From Bacteroidota bacterium (GTDB taxonomy: Bacteria; Bacteroidota; Bacteroidia; 2-12-FULL-35-15), in NCBI GenBank assembly GCA_021413595.1, contig JAIOQD010000743.1, positions 1 through 6,172 on the forward strand: a stretch of DNA of 6,172 bases, in the 5' to 3' direction. Made by a program: the position numbers and the translations under genes. The notes under the pieces were generated by a model. That model searched no databases, was not told the origin of the DNA, and saw only the letters and a list, made by a program, of their open reading frames with translations. Positions 1 through 6,172 of the stretch are shown here, one piece after another (within the stretch, counting starts at the first letter, position 1; the number at the start of each line of letters is the position of its first letter).

Positions 1-3000
1 ATGGAAATACCTCTTTTTCTGTTTCAGTTACTGCAACCTTCACAAGTACAGGTTGTACAGGAACAGCTTCGGCAGCAGTTCAGGTTAACAAGCGACCGGA
101 AGCTACATTAGTGGACTTAGTGAATACCCCTGAATTTATTAATTGTAATGGTGGTATTTTTTCATTATCGGTTGGCGATGGGGCAGTAAACACTTATACA
201 AACTATTTAATTAGCTGGGGCGATGGAAGTGCTAACTATACTTCAACAACTCCTCCTTCAACCTCTCCAGGTGTACCACATTCATACTCCACTCTTGGGT
301 TTAAAACCATTTTATATACTGTTTCGAATTCTAACGGATGTACAACCACAAGCACCTATAGTGCTTTTAATGGTGGTAATCCACAAGTTGGGCTCGCAAA
401 TCCCGGAGGAACCACCGGATTGTGTACTCCAACTACTTTATCTTTCCCAATAAGTAATTATTCAAACAATGCTCCAGGTACCATATATGTTGTAACAACA
501 AATGATGGAACACCAGCCGACACTTTTCAGCATCCACCCCCAACAAGTTATGTTCATCAGTTTACAAAAACTTCTTGTGGAAGTACAAGTCCGGGCTATC
601 CTAATTCATTTTATGTTAGAATTGAAGCAATAAATCCCTGTGCAAGTTCTTCAGCAACAGTAGAGCCAATAACCACCAATGCATTGCCGAATGTAGATTT
701 TTCAATTTCTCCTGACAGTATAGCGTGCGTAAATTCAACCGTAACATTCACTAACACTTCTTTTGGAGGTGCATGGGTGAATGCCCAAAACCAATGCGAC
801 ACAACTAAAATCAGTAACTGGAAGATCACTCCTGTTACCGGATATACGATTAATTCGGGGAGTTTGGGGAACAATCCGCCTTCTGTAAATTTACCTGGTA
901 CATGGGGAAGCGGGGCTTTGGGAGTTGCGTTTAATACAATTGGCACCTATTCCATAAAACTAAGGGTTAGGACTAAAAACGCTTGCGGTTATGATACTAT
1001 CGTTAAAACGGTTTGCATTCAGCCGGTTCCGGTTCCTGCATTCTCTTTAAATAGTATTATCGGGTGTGCTCCTTTGAGTATAACTGCAACAAATTCTTCC
1101 AATACATTGAATACCTGTTCTCCTGCAACCTATGGTTGGGCTGTTACTTATGTTGCCAGTAATTGTGGAACTACTTCAGCTTTTAGTTTTACAGGCGGTA
1201 CAAGCGCTTCTTCCATCAGTCCTTCTTTTGTTTTTACCAATCCTGGGACATACACCGTTACCCTTTCTGTTACTAATAAATGCGGTACTTTTACAAGTCA
1301 AAAAGTTGTAACAGTAAAAGAAAAACCAAGTGTTCTAGTAAGCACTTCACCTCCAAGTGCTTGTTCGAGTCCAGCTTCAACAATTCCAACATTAGCGGCA
1401 ACTAACTGTGGCGCAAATGCTATGACCTATGCCTGGACGTTTGCGGGAGGAACACCTGCTACTTCCGCTATTGAAAATCCGGGAAGTATTTCTTTTTCAA
1501 GCTTAGGTGTGCATACAATTTCTGTGTCTGTTACAAATGAATGTGGGACAACTGTGGGTACTACACCATTTACAATTAGTACAATTCCCAATCCGCCAGT
1601 AGTTCCAAATGTTAGTCCGGTATGTATTGGAGATTCAATTCATTTATTCGCTTCCAATGTGGCGGGTGCAAGTTATAGTTGGACTGGCCCTAGTGGTTTT
1701 ACTTCAACACAACAAAATCCAGGCATTGGCAATGCGCAACTTGCAAATGCCGGAGCCTATTCTGTAACTGTTACCGTAAATGGTTGTACTTCCAGTCCTG
1801 CATCCAAAACAGTTACAGTGAATCCACAACCAACAGTGAATGTAAATTCACCTGCAATATGTATAGGGCTAAGTGCGACACTCACTGCAAGTGGTGCAAA
1901 CACCTATTCTTGGACTCCCAATACAAATATTTCGGGCATAATAGGTGCAAGTGTAACAGCCAATCCTACATCCACTATATCATACACTGTAACAGGAACC
2001 AATACTACCACCGGCTGTAAAAACACTGCGGTAAGTCTTGTAACTGTAAACCCATTACCGGTTGTAAATGCAGGACCGAGTATAACACTTTGTAATCTAC
2101 CTGTGCCAAATACTTTAACAGGTTATTCACCGGCTGGTGGTACATGGACTGGAGCAGGAGTTACCGGAGCCGGTGTTTTCACTCCTTCCGGAACAGGTAC
2201 TATTATACTTACCTATTCATTTTCAGATGGAAATTGTTCCGCTCAGGATACGATGAAAATTACAGTTATCGCGCCACAGACGGTAAATGCGGGAACCGGA
2301 TTTGCTATTTGTGAAAACATATCAGCACAAACACTTACCGGCTATACACCACCGGGAGGAACATGGTCAGGAGCCGGTATTATAGGCAACTCTTTTGATC
2401 CGGCAGCAGCAGGGCCTGGAATTCATATACTTACTTATTCCCTTGGTTCAGGAACATGTTTAACCACTGATACTATAAAAGTAAATGTTAAGGCTTCACC
2501 TACTGTTACTGTAAATTCGCCAACTATTTGTGCCGGGCAAACGATAATCCTTACAGCTTCCGGTGCCGATAGCTATTCATGGGCACCCAATACCAACCTT
2601 TCAGCAGTTACGGGTGCCAGTGTATCAGCAAATCCAAGTTCAACCATTTCATATACGTTAACAGGTACCACCACACTAACAGGATGTACGAAAACTGCTG
2701 TTAGTAGTGTAACTGTAAATCCATTACCGGTTGTAGATGCAGGTGCAAGTGTTTTGCTTTGTTATCAGCCAACAGCTTATACCTTAACTGGTTTTTCACC
2801 TACCACAGGCGGTACTGGCGTATGGACAGGGACGGGGGTAACAGCAGCAGGAATTTATACACCTTATGCTGTGGTTGTAGATGTGCTTACTTACACGTTT
2901 ACTGATTTAAACACATGTGTAAATTCTGATACTATAAAAGTAACAGTTGTAACCCCTGAAGTTGCCGATGCTGGAGGGAATGACACCCTTTGTTTAAACG

Positions 3001-5918
3001 ATGGATTGTTTAATTTATCAGGTTTTTCTCCTTCGACTGGTACATGGACTGGGGTAGGGATAAGCTCCCCGGGGGGGGGATTTGATCCGCTCTTAGCCGG
3101 TGTGGGAACACATTTACTCACATTATCATACGGTACAGGAACGTGCTTTACTAGTGATACAAAAAAAATAACGGTTAAACCGATACCTGTTATTAATCCG
3201 GGATTAGACGAGATCACCTGTATAAGTGATACTGAATATATTTTACCAGGCTTTTCTCCTGCTGGTGGAACTTGGACCGGTACCGGGATCACCAATGGCA
3301 CAACAGGGGCGTTTGATCCTGCTGTGGCAAATATAGGAATCAATACACTTACTTATTCTTTTACAGATCCCGTTACCCTTTGTACCAATACGGGTACTAA
3401 AACAGTTACTGTTGGAGCCCTACCGGTGGTTGCTTTTTCAAAAGTATTATCAGAATGTGTTAATATTCCGGTACTCTTTACAAATTCCACAACAGGTGCC
3501 AGCAATTTTCAGTGGGATTTTGGCGATGGTGGAACCAGTACAGACGTATCGACTTCACATTCGTATACATCGGCAGGAACGTTTACCATTAAATTGGTAT
3601 CCTATTCTATCTTGGGTTGTACTGATTCTCTTTCCGATACTATACATATTATTGTTCCTCCTACCTCCGGCTTTACGGTTGTTTCCGATACCGGTTGTGC
3701 TCCACTACTAACGGATTTTAACAATACTACCACAGGTTTAGGGAATACTTCTGCATTAAACGTACCTGTGGCACAAACCTATTTACAGGGGCTATATGAC
3801 ACTACTTATTATGTTACGTTAACGGTAACTAATTTGTGCGGGGTGTCCACCAAAACCGATTCCATTTTTGTAATGCCCACACCAGCAGTTAATTTTGGAA
3901 CAAATGTAAGTTCAGGATGTTCACCGCTATTGATAACAATGAATAATAATTCTACAGGAAATGCAGGTCAATATATTTGGGATTATGGTGACGGAAGTGC
4001 AACAGTGAGTGCTATAAACCCGCCATCGCATGTTTTTACTACAGGCGTAAATGATACCATTTATAAGATCAAATTAATAGGTTCAAATCCCTGTGGAGCA
4101 GATACCATCACTAAAACTATACTTGTTCATCCGAATACAATTAATGCTTTTTTTAATACAAGTAGCATTTCAGGCTGTTCACCACATACGGTTACCTTTT
4201 CGGATTTTTCTTCGGGAGGTACATTTATTTCATGGGATTTTGGTGATGGTAATGCTATTACCTCAACTAATGCCGTTCATACCTATTTAGCAGCAGGAAC
4301 CTATATTTGCCGTCAATTTGTAAATAATGGCTGTAGTTTTGATACAGCTTCGGTAAGTATTACTGTTTACCCTCCACCCACATTATCGTTTACAGTTGAT
4401 GTAGCAACGGTTTGTGTGAATCAGCCTGTTACATTTAACAACACCTCAACTAATTCAGTAGATTTTGTCTGGAACTTTGGAGATGGAGACACGTCTAACC
4501 TTTCCAACCCTTCGCATAGCTATATCAACTCTGGAAATTACACTGTTCAGTTGATAGGAACATCAACTATCTATGGATGCATTGATACCGTAACACAAAC
4601 AGTTTCAGTAAATACAGCAGTAATTCCTCAAATTAGTTCAAACACCTTGTTTGGTTGTGAACCATTTATTTCAACATTTAGCAATACATCACAAAATGCG
4701 CTTTTTTATAGTTGGGATTTTAATGACGGTAATGTATCAGTGTTTGCAAATCCGGTACATACGTTTAGTAGCGCAGGAATATATTATGTAAATATGGTTG
4801 CTCAATCCCTTGATGGATGTAAGGATTCAGCACAAATACAAATAAATGTGTATCCAAATCCTCTGGCTTCCTTTAGTTTATCATCGGTGTACTCTTGTTT
4901 TATCCCTACATCAGTTAATTTTACAAATAATTCAATAGGTGGCAATGGCTATCAATGGGATTTCGACAACGGAGCTAATTCCGTATTAACCAATCCTTCA
5001 ACCAATTATAATGCGGTTGGTCAATTTAACCCAACACTTATTACATCTAATTCTTATGGATGTCTGGATACGGCAATTAATACATTTACAGTTTATGCAA
5101 CACCTATAGCTGCTTTTTCACCTAGTTTAGTAGGAGGCTGCGAGCCTTTAACCATATCATTTACAAATCAATCACAAAATGGCTTATCCTATAGCTGGAA
5201 TTTTGGAGATGGCGGTACTTCGCTCAATTCAAACTCTGATCATATTTTTCAAAATCCCGGAAATTATAATGTAACCTTGATTACCAACAATGGTATGTAT
5301 TGTGCAGATACCTTGCAGTATATCAGTAGCTTTACGGTGAATCCTAAACCGTTCGCTGATTTTAGTGTTAATCAGGTATATTCATCCGGTATTCCGGTTG
5401 GAACCCTTCAATATTTGAATTCATCGTTAAATGTGAATTCATATTTATGGGATTTTGGTGATGGTAATAGTAGTAATTTTGAAAATCCACAGCATCAATA
5501 CAATGTATTTGGTACTTATACCACCACATTAATAACAACGAATCAATATGGATGTATAGATACTGTTCGGAATGATGTTAACCCGGATTATTTTCAGGGT
5601 TTGTTTGTTCCAAATGCACTGATGCCGAACTTCGAGTCGAGTGAAGCAAACCTGTTTTTACCTAAAGGTAAATCACTCCAAACGTACCATTTACAAATAT
5701 TCAATAGTTGGGGGACACTATTGTTTGAATCAACTGCGCTGGATGCCTCGGGAAGCCCGAGTGAAGGGTGGAATGGTGTTTTTGAAGGGAAAGAATGTCC
5801 TCAGGATGTTTATGTGTGGGAGATAGATGCAACATTTGTTAATGGGAATTTTTGGTTTGGTAAATTATATCCGAATGGTAAATTCAGTAATACCGGAACA
5901 GTTACGCTGATCAAATAA
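1..5918 (+). CDS. Giant PKD/Ig-like repeat surface protein with T9SS type B C-terminal sorting domain (5' partial)
   Basis: The frame is open from the first whole codon (base 3) to a TAA stop at 5916-5918, giving 1971 visible residues; the true start and signal peptide lie to the left. A GTG at 111 is internal, because upstream codons continue the same module style (end of a PKD-like fold with a GCTGTAS stretch). Counting residues from base 3, 1-529 are PKD-like modules, 530-1141 are Ig-like/PKD-like modules, 1142-1862 are nine PKD-type modules and 1865-1971 form the type B sorting domain. No catalytic domain is visible. The sequence is rich in Thr/Ser/Asn/Gly, poor in Lys/Arg, and has regularly spaced Cys pairs, which fits an extracellular protein. 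From family knowledge, such proteins cross the outer membrane by T9SS and serve as adhesins or scaffolds; SprB is the best-studied case. The adhesin role is inference, since no ligand-binding domain can be identified. The PorP/SprF-like gene follows after 11 bases, probably in the same operon. Confidence 0.93.
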   Translation, partial: GNTSFSVSVTATFTSTGCTGTASAAVQVNKRPEATLVDLVNTPEFINCNGGIFSLSVGDGAVNTYTNYLISWGDGSANYTSTTPPSTSPGVPHSYSTLGFKTILYTVSNSNGCTTTSTYSAFNGGNPQVGLANPGGTTGLCTPTTLSFPISNYSNNAPGTIYVVTTNDGTPADTFQHPPPTSYVHQFTKTSCGSTSPGYPNSFYVRIEAINPCASSSATVEPITTNALPNVDFSISPDSIACVNSTVTFTNTSFGGAWVNAQNQCDTTKISNWKITPVTGYTINSGSLGNNPPSVNLPGTWGSGALGVAFNTIGTYSIKLRVRTKNACGYDTIVKTVCIQPVPVPAFSLNSIIGCAPLSITATNSSNTLNTCSPATYGWAVTYVASNCGTTSAFSFTGGTSASSISPSFVFTNPGTYTVTLSVTNKCGTFTSQKVVTVKEKPSVLVSTSPPSACSSPASTIPTLAATNCGANAMTYAWTFAGGTPATSAIENPGSISFSSLGVHTISVSVTNECGTTVGTTPFTISTIPNPPVVPNVSPVCIGDSIHLFASNVAGASYSWTGPSGFTSTQQNPGIGNAQLANAGAYSVTVTVNGCTSSPASKTVTVNPQPTVNVNSPAICIGLSATLTASGANTYSWTPNTNISGIIGASVTANPTSTISYTVTGTNTTTGCKNTAVSLVTVNPLPVVNAGPSITLCNLPVPNTLTGYSPAGGTWTGAGVTGAGVFTPSGTGTIILTYSFSDGNCSAQDTMKITVIAPQTVNAGTGFAICENISAQTLTGYTPPGGTWSGAGIIGNSFDPAAAGPGIHILTYSLGSGTCLTTDTIKVNVKASPTVTVNSPTICAGQTIILTASGADSYSWAPNTNLSAVTGASVSANPSSTISYTLTGTTTLTGCTKTAVSSVTVNPLPVVDAGASVLLCYQPTAYTLTGFSPTTGGTGVWTGTGVTAAGIYTPYAVVVDVLTYTFTDLNTCVNSDTIKVTVVTPEVADAGGNDTLCLNDGLFNLSGFSPSTGTWTGVGISSPGGGFDPLLAGVGTHLLTLSYGTGTCFTSDTKKITVKPIPVINPGLDEITCISDTEYILPGFSPAGGTWTGTGITNGTTGAFDPAVANIGINTLTYSFTDPVTLCTNTGTKTVTVGALPVVAFSKVLSECVNIPVLFTNSTTGASNFQWDFGDGGTSTDVSTSHSYTSAGTFTIKLVSYSILGCTDSLSDTIHIIVPPTSGFTVVSDTGCAPLLTDFNNTTTGLGNTSALNVPVAQTYLQGLYDTTYYVTLTVTNLCGVSTKTDSIFVMPTPAVNFGTNVSSGCSPLLITMNNNSTGNAGQYIWDYGDGSATVSAINPPSHVFTTGVNDTIYKIKLIGSNPCGADTITKTILVHPNTINAFFNTSSISGCSPHTVTFSDFSSGGTFISWDFGDGNAITSTNAVHTYLAAGTYICRQFVNNGCSFDTASVSITVYPPPTLSFTVDVATVCVNQPVTFNNTSTNSVDFVWNFGDGDTSNLSNPSHSYINSGNYTVQLIGTSTIYGCIDTVTQTVSVNTAVIPQISSNTLFGCEPFISTFSNTSQNALFYSWDFNDGNVSVFANPVHTFSSAGIYYVNMVAQSLDGCKDSAQIQINVYPNPLASFSLSSVYSCFIPTSVNFTNNSIGGNGYQWDFDNGANSVLTNPSTNYNAVGQFNPTLITSNSYGCLDTAINTFTVYATPIAAFSPSLVGGCEPLTISFTNQSQNGLSYSWNFGDGGTSLNSNSDHIFQNPGNYNVTLITNNGMYCADTLQYISSFTVNPKPFADFSVNQVYSSGIPVGTLQYLNSSLNVNSYLWDFGDGNSSNFENPQHQYNVFGTYTTTLITTNQYGCIDTVRNDVNPDYFQGLFVPNALMPNFESSEANLFLPKGKSLQTYHLQIFNSWGTLLFESTALDASGSPSEGWNGVFEGKECPQDVYVWEIDATFVNGNFWFGKLYPNGKFSNTGTVTLIK
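3..1589 (+). other. N-proximal block of divergent PKD-like modules within the giant protein
   Basis: This block holds the tail of one module and then about five beta-sandwich modules of roughly 80-110 residues. The first complete one (about bases 111-380) keeps a PKD-type core, SWGDGS near base 213, followed by HSYS. The third to fifth (about 687-1026, 1035-1326 and 1329-1590) lack FGDG. They share a different pattern instead: a W-x-(I/V/F) strand, a Gly/Thr/Ser-rich loop, then G-x-(Y/H)-(S/T)-(I/V) and a closing (K/E/A)CG. This looks like a PKD subclass common in Bacteroidota surface proteins. The module from 687 is enlarged and has four Cys. Boundaries were set by eye from repeated Pro-rich linkers such as VPVP and KEKP, and are accurate to about 10 residues. 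Confidence 0.7.
1830..2498 (+). repeat. Super-repeat copy 1 (A-B-B' three-module unit)
   Basis: This is the first copy of a unit of about 223 residues (669 bases) that encodes one type A and two type B Ig-like modules. Its first 88 residues align without gaps to the start of copy 2 with 62 identities, counted by hand. The DNA at 2040-2074 matches 2709-2743 at 33 of 35 bases, with an offset of exactly 669. Confidence 0.75.
2499..3185 (+). repeat. Super-repeat copy 2 (A-B-B' three-module unit)
   Basis: This is the second copy, in direct tandem with copy 1. It is slightly longer (229 residues) because of small insertions in its B module (a TTGGTGVW loop) and its B' module (a SSPGGG loop encoded by the G tract). 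Module order and the finer subtypes agree with copy 1: the first B of each copy has a (V/I)(F/Y)TP turn, while the second has FDP-x-x-AG-x-G-x-H-x-LT. A further single B' module (3186-3425) follows and is not part of a complete third copy. Confidence 0.72.
3071..3079 (+). repeat. Homopolymeric G9 tract inside the coding region
   Basis: Nine consecutive G follow four C, encoding Ser-Pro-Gly-Gly-Gly in a loop of the second B' module. It is the longest G run in the window and stands out in an AT-rich gene. In the given sequence the frame is intact. Adding one G puts TGA at 3083-3085 in frame, and losing one G puts TAG at 3094-3096 in frame, so slippage of one base in either direction would truncate the protein near residue 1025. 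Confidence 0.9.
3426..5588 (+). other. Array of nine tandem PKD-type modules
   Basis: Nine modules of about 73-83 residues start near bases 3426, 3663, 3882, 4131, 4380, 4623, 4863, 5106 and 5352. The PKD signature is visible as WDFGDG (3513), WDYGDG (3978), WDFGDG (4233), WNFGDG (4470), WNFGDG (5196) and WDFGDG (5448). Two modules carry altered forms, WDFNDG (4713) and WDFDNG (4956), and the second module has lost the motif. Most continue with an H-x-(Y/F) strand, (A/P/S)G-x-(Y/F)-x-(V/I) and a late GC-x-DT. PKD folds are non-catalytic beta-sandwiches that mediate protein-protein or carbohydrate contacts or act as spacers. Here they form the membrane-proximal part, just before the sorting domain. 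Confidence 0.9.
5595..5915 (+). other. T9SS type B C-terminal sorting domain (gliding-motility-associated CHU_C family)
   Basis: The last 107 residues match the type B sorting domain in order: FVPNAL opening, FLPKGKSL, the LQIFNSWGTLLFES strand pair, GWNGVFEGK, CPQDVYVWEIDATF, and the terminal GTVTLIK. From family knowledge, this domain directs passage through T9SS and surface retention, and type B cargo tends to depend on a SprF-like partner. The usual PNAFTPNGDGxND opening is replaced by PNALMPNFESSEANLF, so the Gly-Asp loop is absent. The domain ends exactly at the stop codon, as expected. Confidence 0.92.
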
Positions 5919-5923
5919 AAGGA
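5919..5923 (+). promoter_or_regulatory. Ribosome binding site of the PorP/SprF-like gene
   Basis: AAGGA lies directly after the TAA of the upstream gene and six bases before the GTG at 5930. It supports the GTG start: there is no ATG nearby in this frame, and the residues that follow form a signal peptide. The 11-base gap leaves no room for a terminator or a separate promoter, which suggests co-transcription or translational coupling. Confidence 0.6.
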
Positions 5924-5929
5924 TTTGAA

Positions 5930-5983
5930 GTGAAAAAAATTATTATTTTTCTTTTTATTTTGACTGAATTGAATTTGGTGGCG
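5930..5983 (+). other. Signal peptide of the PorP/SprF-like protein
   Basis: The first 18 residues comprise a basic start (KK), a hydrophobic core and a small-residue end (LVA). Cleavage before Gln-Asp-Pro is inferred from the usual mature start of PorP/SprF proteins (QDP or QQDP). There is no lipobox Cys, so a lipoprotein is unlikely. Confidence 0.75.
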
Positions 5984-6172
5984 CAGGATCCTGCTTCCTC
6001 CCAGTTTTTTTTCAATCCATTGTATCTGAACCCCTCTTTTGCCGGATTTAATAAAAATACCCGTATTGGAACTGATTATCGCAACCAGTGGACAGGCATT
6101 CCAAGTAAATTTGTAACCTATAATTTTTGGGGCGATATTTATACCCCTTTATTCGGCTTAGGTTTTATGGCT
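5930..6172 (+). CDS. Type IX secretion system membrane protein, PorP/SprF family (3' partial)
   Basis: Eighty-one codons run from a GTG start to the right edge with no stop; full-length family members are about 300 residues. The protein begins with a Lys-Lys pair, a hydrophobic stretch (IIIFLFIL) and a likely signal peptidase I site after LNLVA, before QDPASSQ. The family hallmark follows: QDP-x-x-SQFF-x-NPLYLNPSFAGF, then a TRIG strand, YRNQW and an FWGDIYTPLFGLGF strand, typical of the N-terminal beta-barrel strands. From family knowledge, these outer-membrane proteins take part in T9SS-dependent export or attachment of type B cargo; SprF is needed for SprB secretion in F. johnsoniae, and PorP is a component of the gingipain secretion machinery. 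Its position just after a type B cargo gene suggests it is the dedicated partner. Whether it is closer to PorP or to SprF cannot be told from 81 residues. Confidence 0.93.
   Translation, partial: MKKIIIFLFILTELNLVAQDPASSQFFFNPLYLNPSFAGFNKNTRIGTDYRNQWTGIPSKFVTYNFWGDIYTPLFGLGFMA

Larger units (their letters stand above)
1590..3425 (+). other. Block of eight Ig-like/PKD-like modules
   Basis: Eight modules of about 70-80 residues are separated by Pro linkers (NPQP, NPLP, KASP, KPIP, GALP). The first (1590-1829) has a CIGDS start and a YSWTGPSGF strand. The rest are of two types. Type A has the pattern P-T-V-x-V-N-S-P-x-I-C then Y-S-W-x-P-N-T-N and a TGC near the end. Type B has V-x-A-G, then LTG(Y/F)SP, a GTW(T/S)GxG core, a FDP or TP turn, LTYS and a late Cys. 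The order is A (1830-2060), B (2061-2276), B' (2277-2498), A (2499-2729), B (2730-2957), B' (2958-3185), B' (3186-3425). Modules of the GTWTGxGV type recur in Bacteroidota T9SS cargo. No enzymatic residues are visible, so a spacer or stalk role is likely (inference). Confidence 0.75.

Noticed and set aside
1..111. Short frame beginning with ATG at base 1 and ending at TAG 109-111
   Set aside because: It overlaps the large gene in another frame, is only 36 codons, encodes a Gln-rich peptide with no recognisable features, and is cut by the window edge.
611..946. Minus-strand open frame of 111 codons
   Set aside because: It is fully antisense to the large gene with no family resemblance, and is explained as a shadow of its codon use.
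3161..3168. A8 run as a second slippage site in the large gene
   Set aside because: It encodes Lys-Lys in a common aca-aaa-aaa-ata context, and A runs of this length are expected by chance in AT-rich DNA. It is far less notable than the G9 tract.
2891..3343. Minus-strand open frame of 150 codons
   Set aside because: It lies wholly inside the repeat-encoding gene. Its Pro/Val-rich translation reflects the complement of the Gly/Thr-rich modules, and it has no ribosome binding site or domain.
111..5918. GTG at 111 as the start of the large gene
   Set aside because: The frame is open without a stop from base 3, and the 36 upstream codons encode the end of a module of the same style. No Shine-Dalgarno or signal peptide is seen at 111. 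The gene starts outside the window.
1..5918. Polymorphic toxin, phage tail fibre or carbohydrate enzyme identity for the large protein
   Set aside because: No toxin tip, phage-type repeats or glycosidase residues are visible, and the T9SS type B sorting domain with the PorP/SprF neighbour points to a Bacteroidota surface protein. A catalytic domain in the missing N-terminal part cannot be excluded.
5919..5929. Terminator or promoter between the two genes
   Set aside because: The gap is 11 bases, mostly a Shine-Dalgarno, and contains no hairpin or promoter elements.
6005..6012. T8 run in the PorP/SprF-like gene as a phase-variation tract
   Set aside because: It encodes the conserved Gln-Phe-Phe stretch of the family, so the run is explained by protein conservation and Phe codon choice.

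Overview
This window comes from a member of the Bacteroidota (Bacteroidetes). The evidence is a very large repeat protein ending in a type IX secretion system (T9SS) type B sorting domain, followed 11 bases later by the start of a PorP/SprF-family outer-membrane protein. Both families are essentially confined to this phylum. The DNA is moderately AT-rich, and the surface protein is rich in Thr, Ser, Asn and Gly with very few Lys or Arg. Genus and species cannot be read from the window.

Layout: bases 1-5918 are one continuous plus-strand reading frame, open at the left edge, so the N-terminus and signal peptide lie outside the window. The visible 1971 residues are almost entirely tandem beta-sandwich modules in three blocks. 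Bases 3-1589 hold the tail of one module and about five PKD-like modules, mostly divergent. Bases 1590-3425 hold eight Ig-like/PKD-like modules, including a duplicated three-module block (A-B-B'). Bases 3426-5588 hold nine tandem modules of about 80 residues, most with a WDFGDG-type PKD signature. Bases 5595-5915 encode the C-terminal secretion and anchoring domain. Bases 5930-6172 are the first 81 codons of the PorP/SprF-like gene, which runs off the right edge. There is no intergenic stretch longer than 11 bases, and no RNA gene, mobile element or CRISPR was seen.

How the genes work together: the large protein is probably exported through T9SS and held on the cell surface, likely as an adhesin or other extracellular scaffold. 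Its adjacent PorP/SprF-like partner probably helps export or attach it, as SprF does for SprB in Flavobacterium johnsoniae. This is a known gene pairing, not a new system. The less ordinary details are a nine-G tract whose slippage by one base would truncate the protein, a PKD module that has lost its signature core in frame, a super-repeat of modules, and a sorting domain that lacks the usual PNGDGxND-type opening motif.
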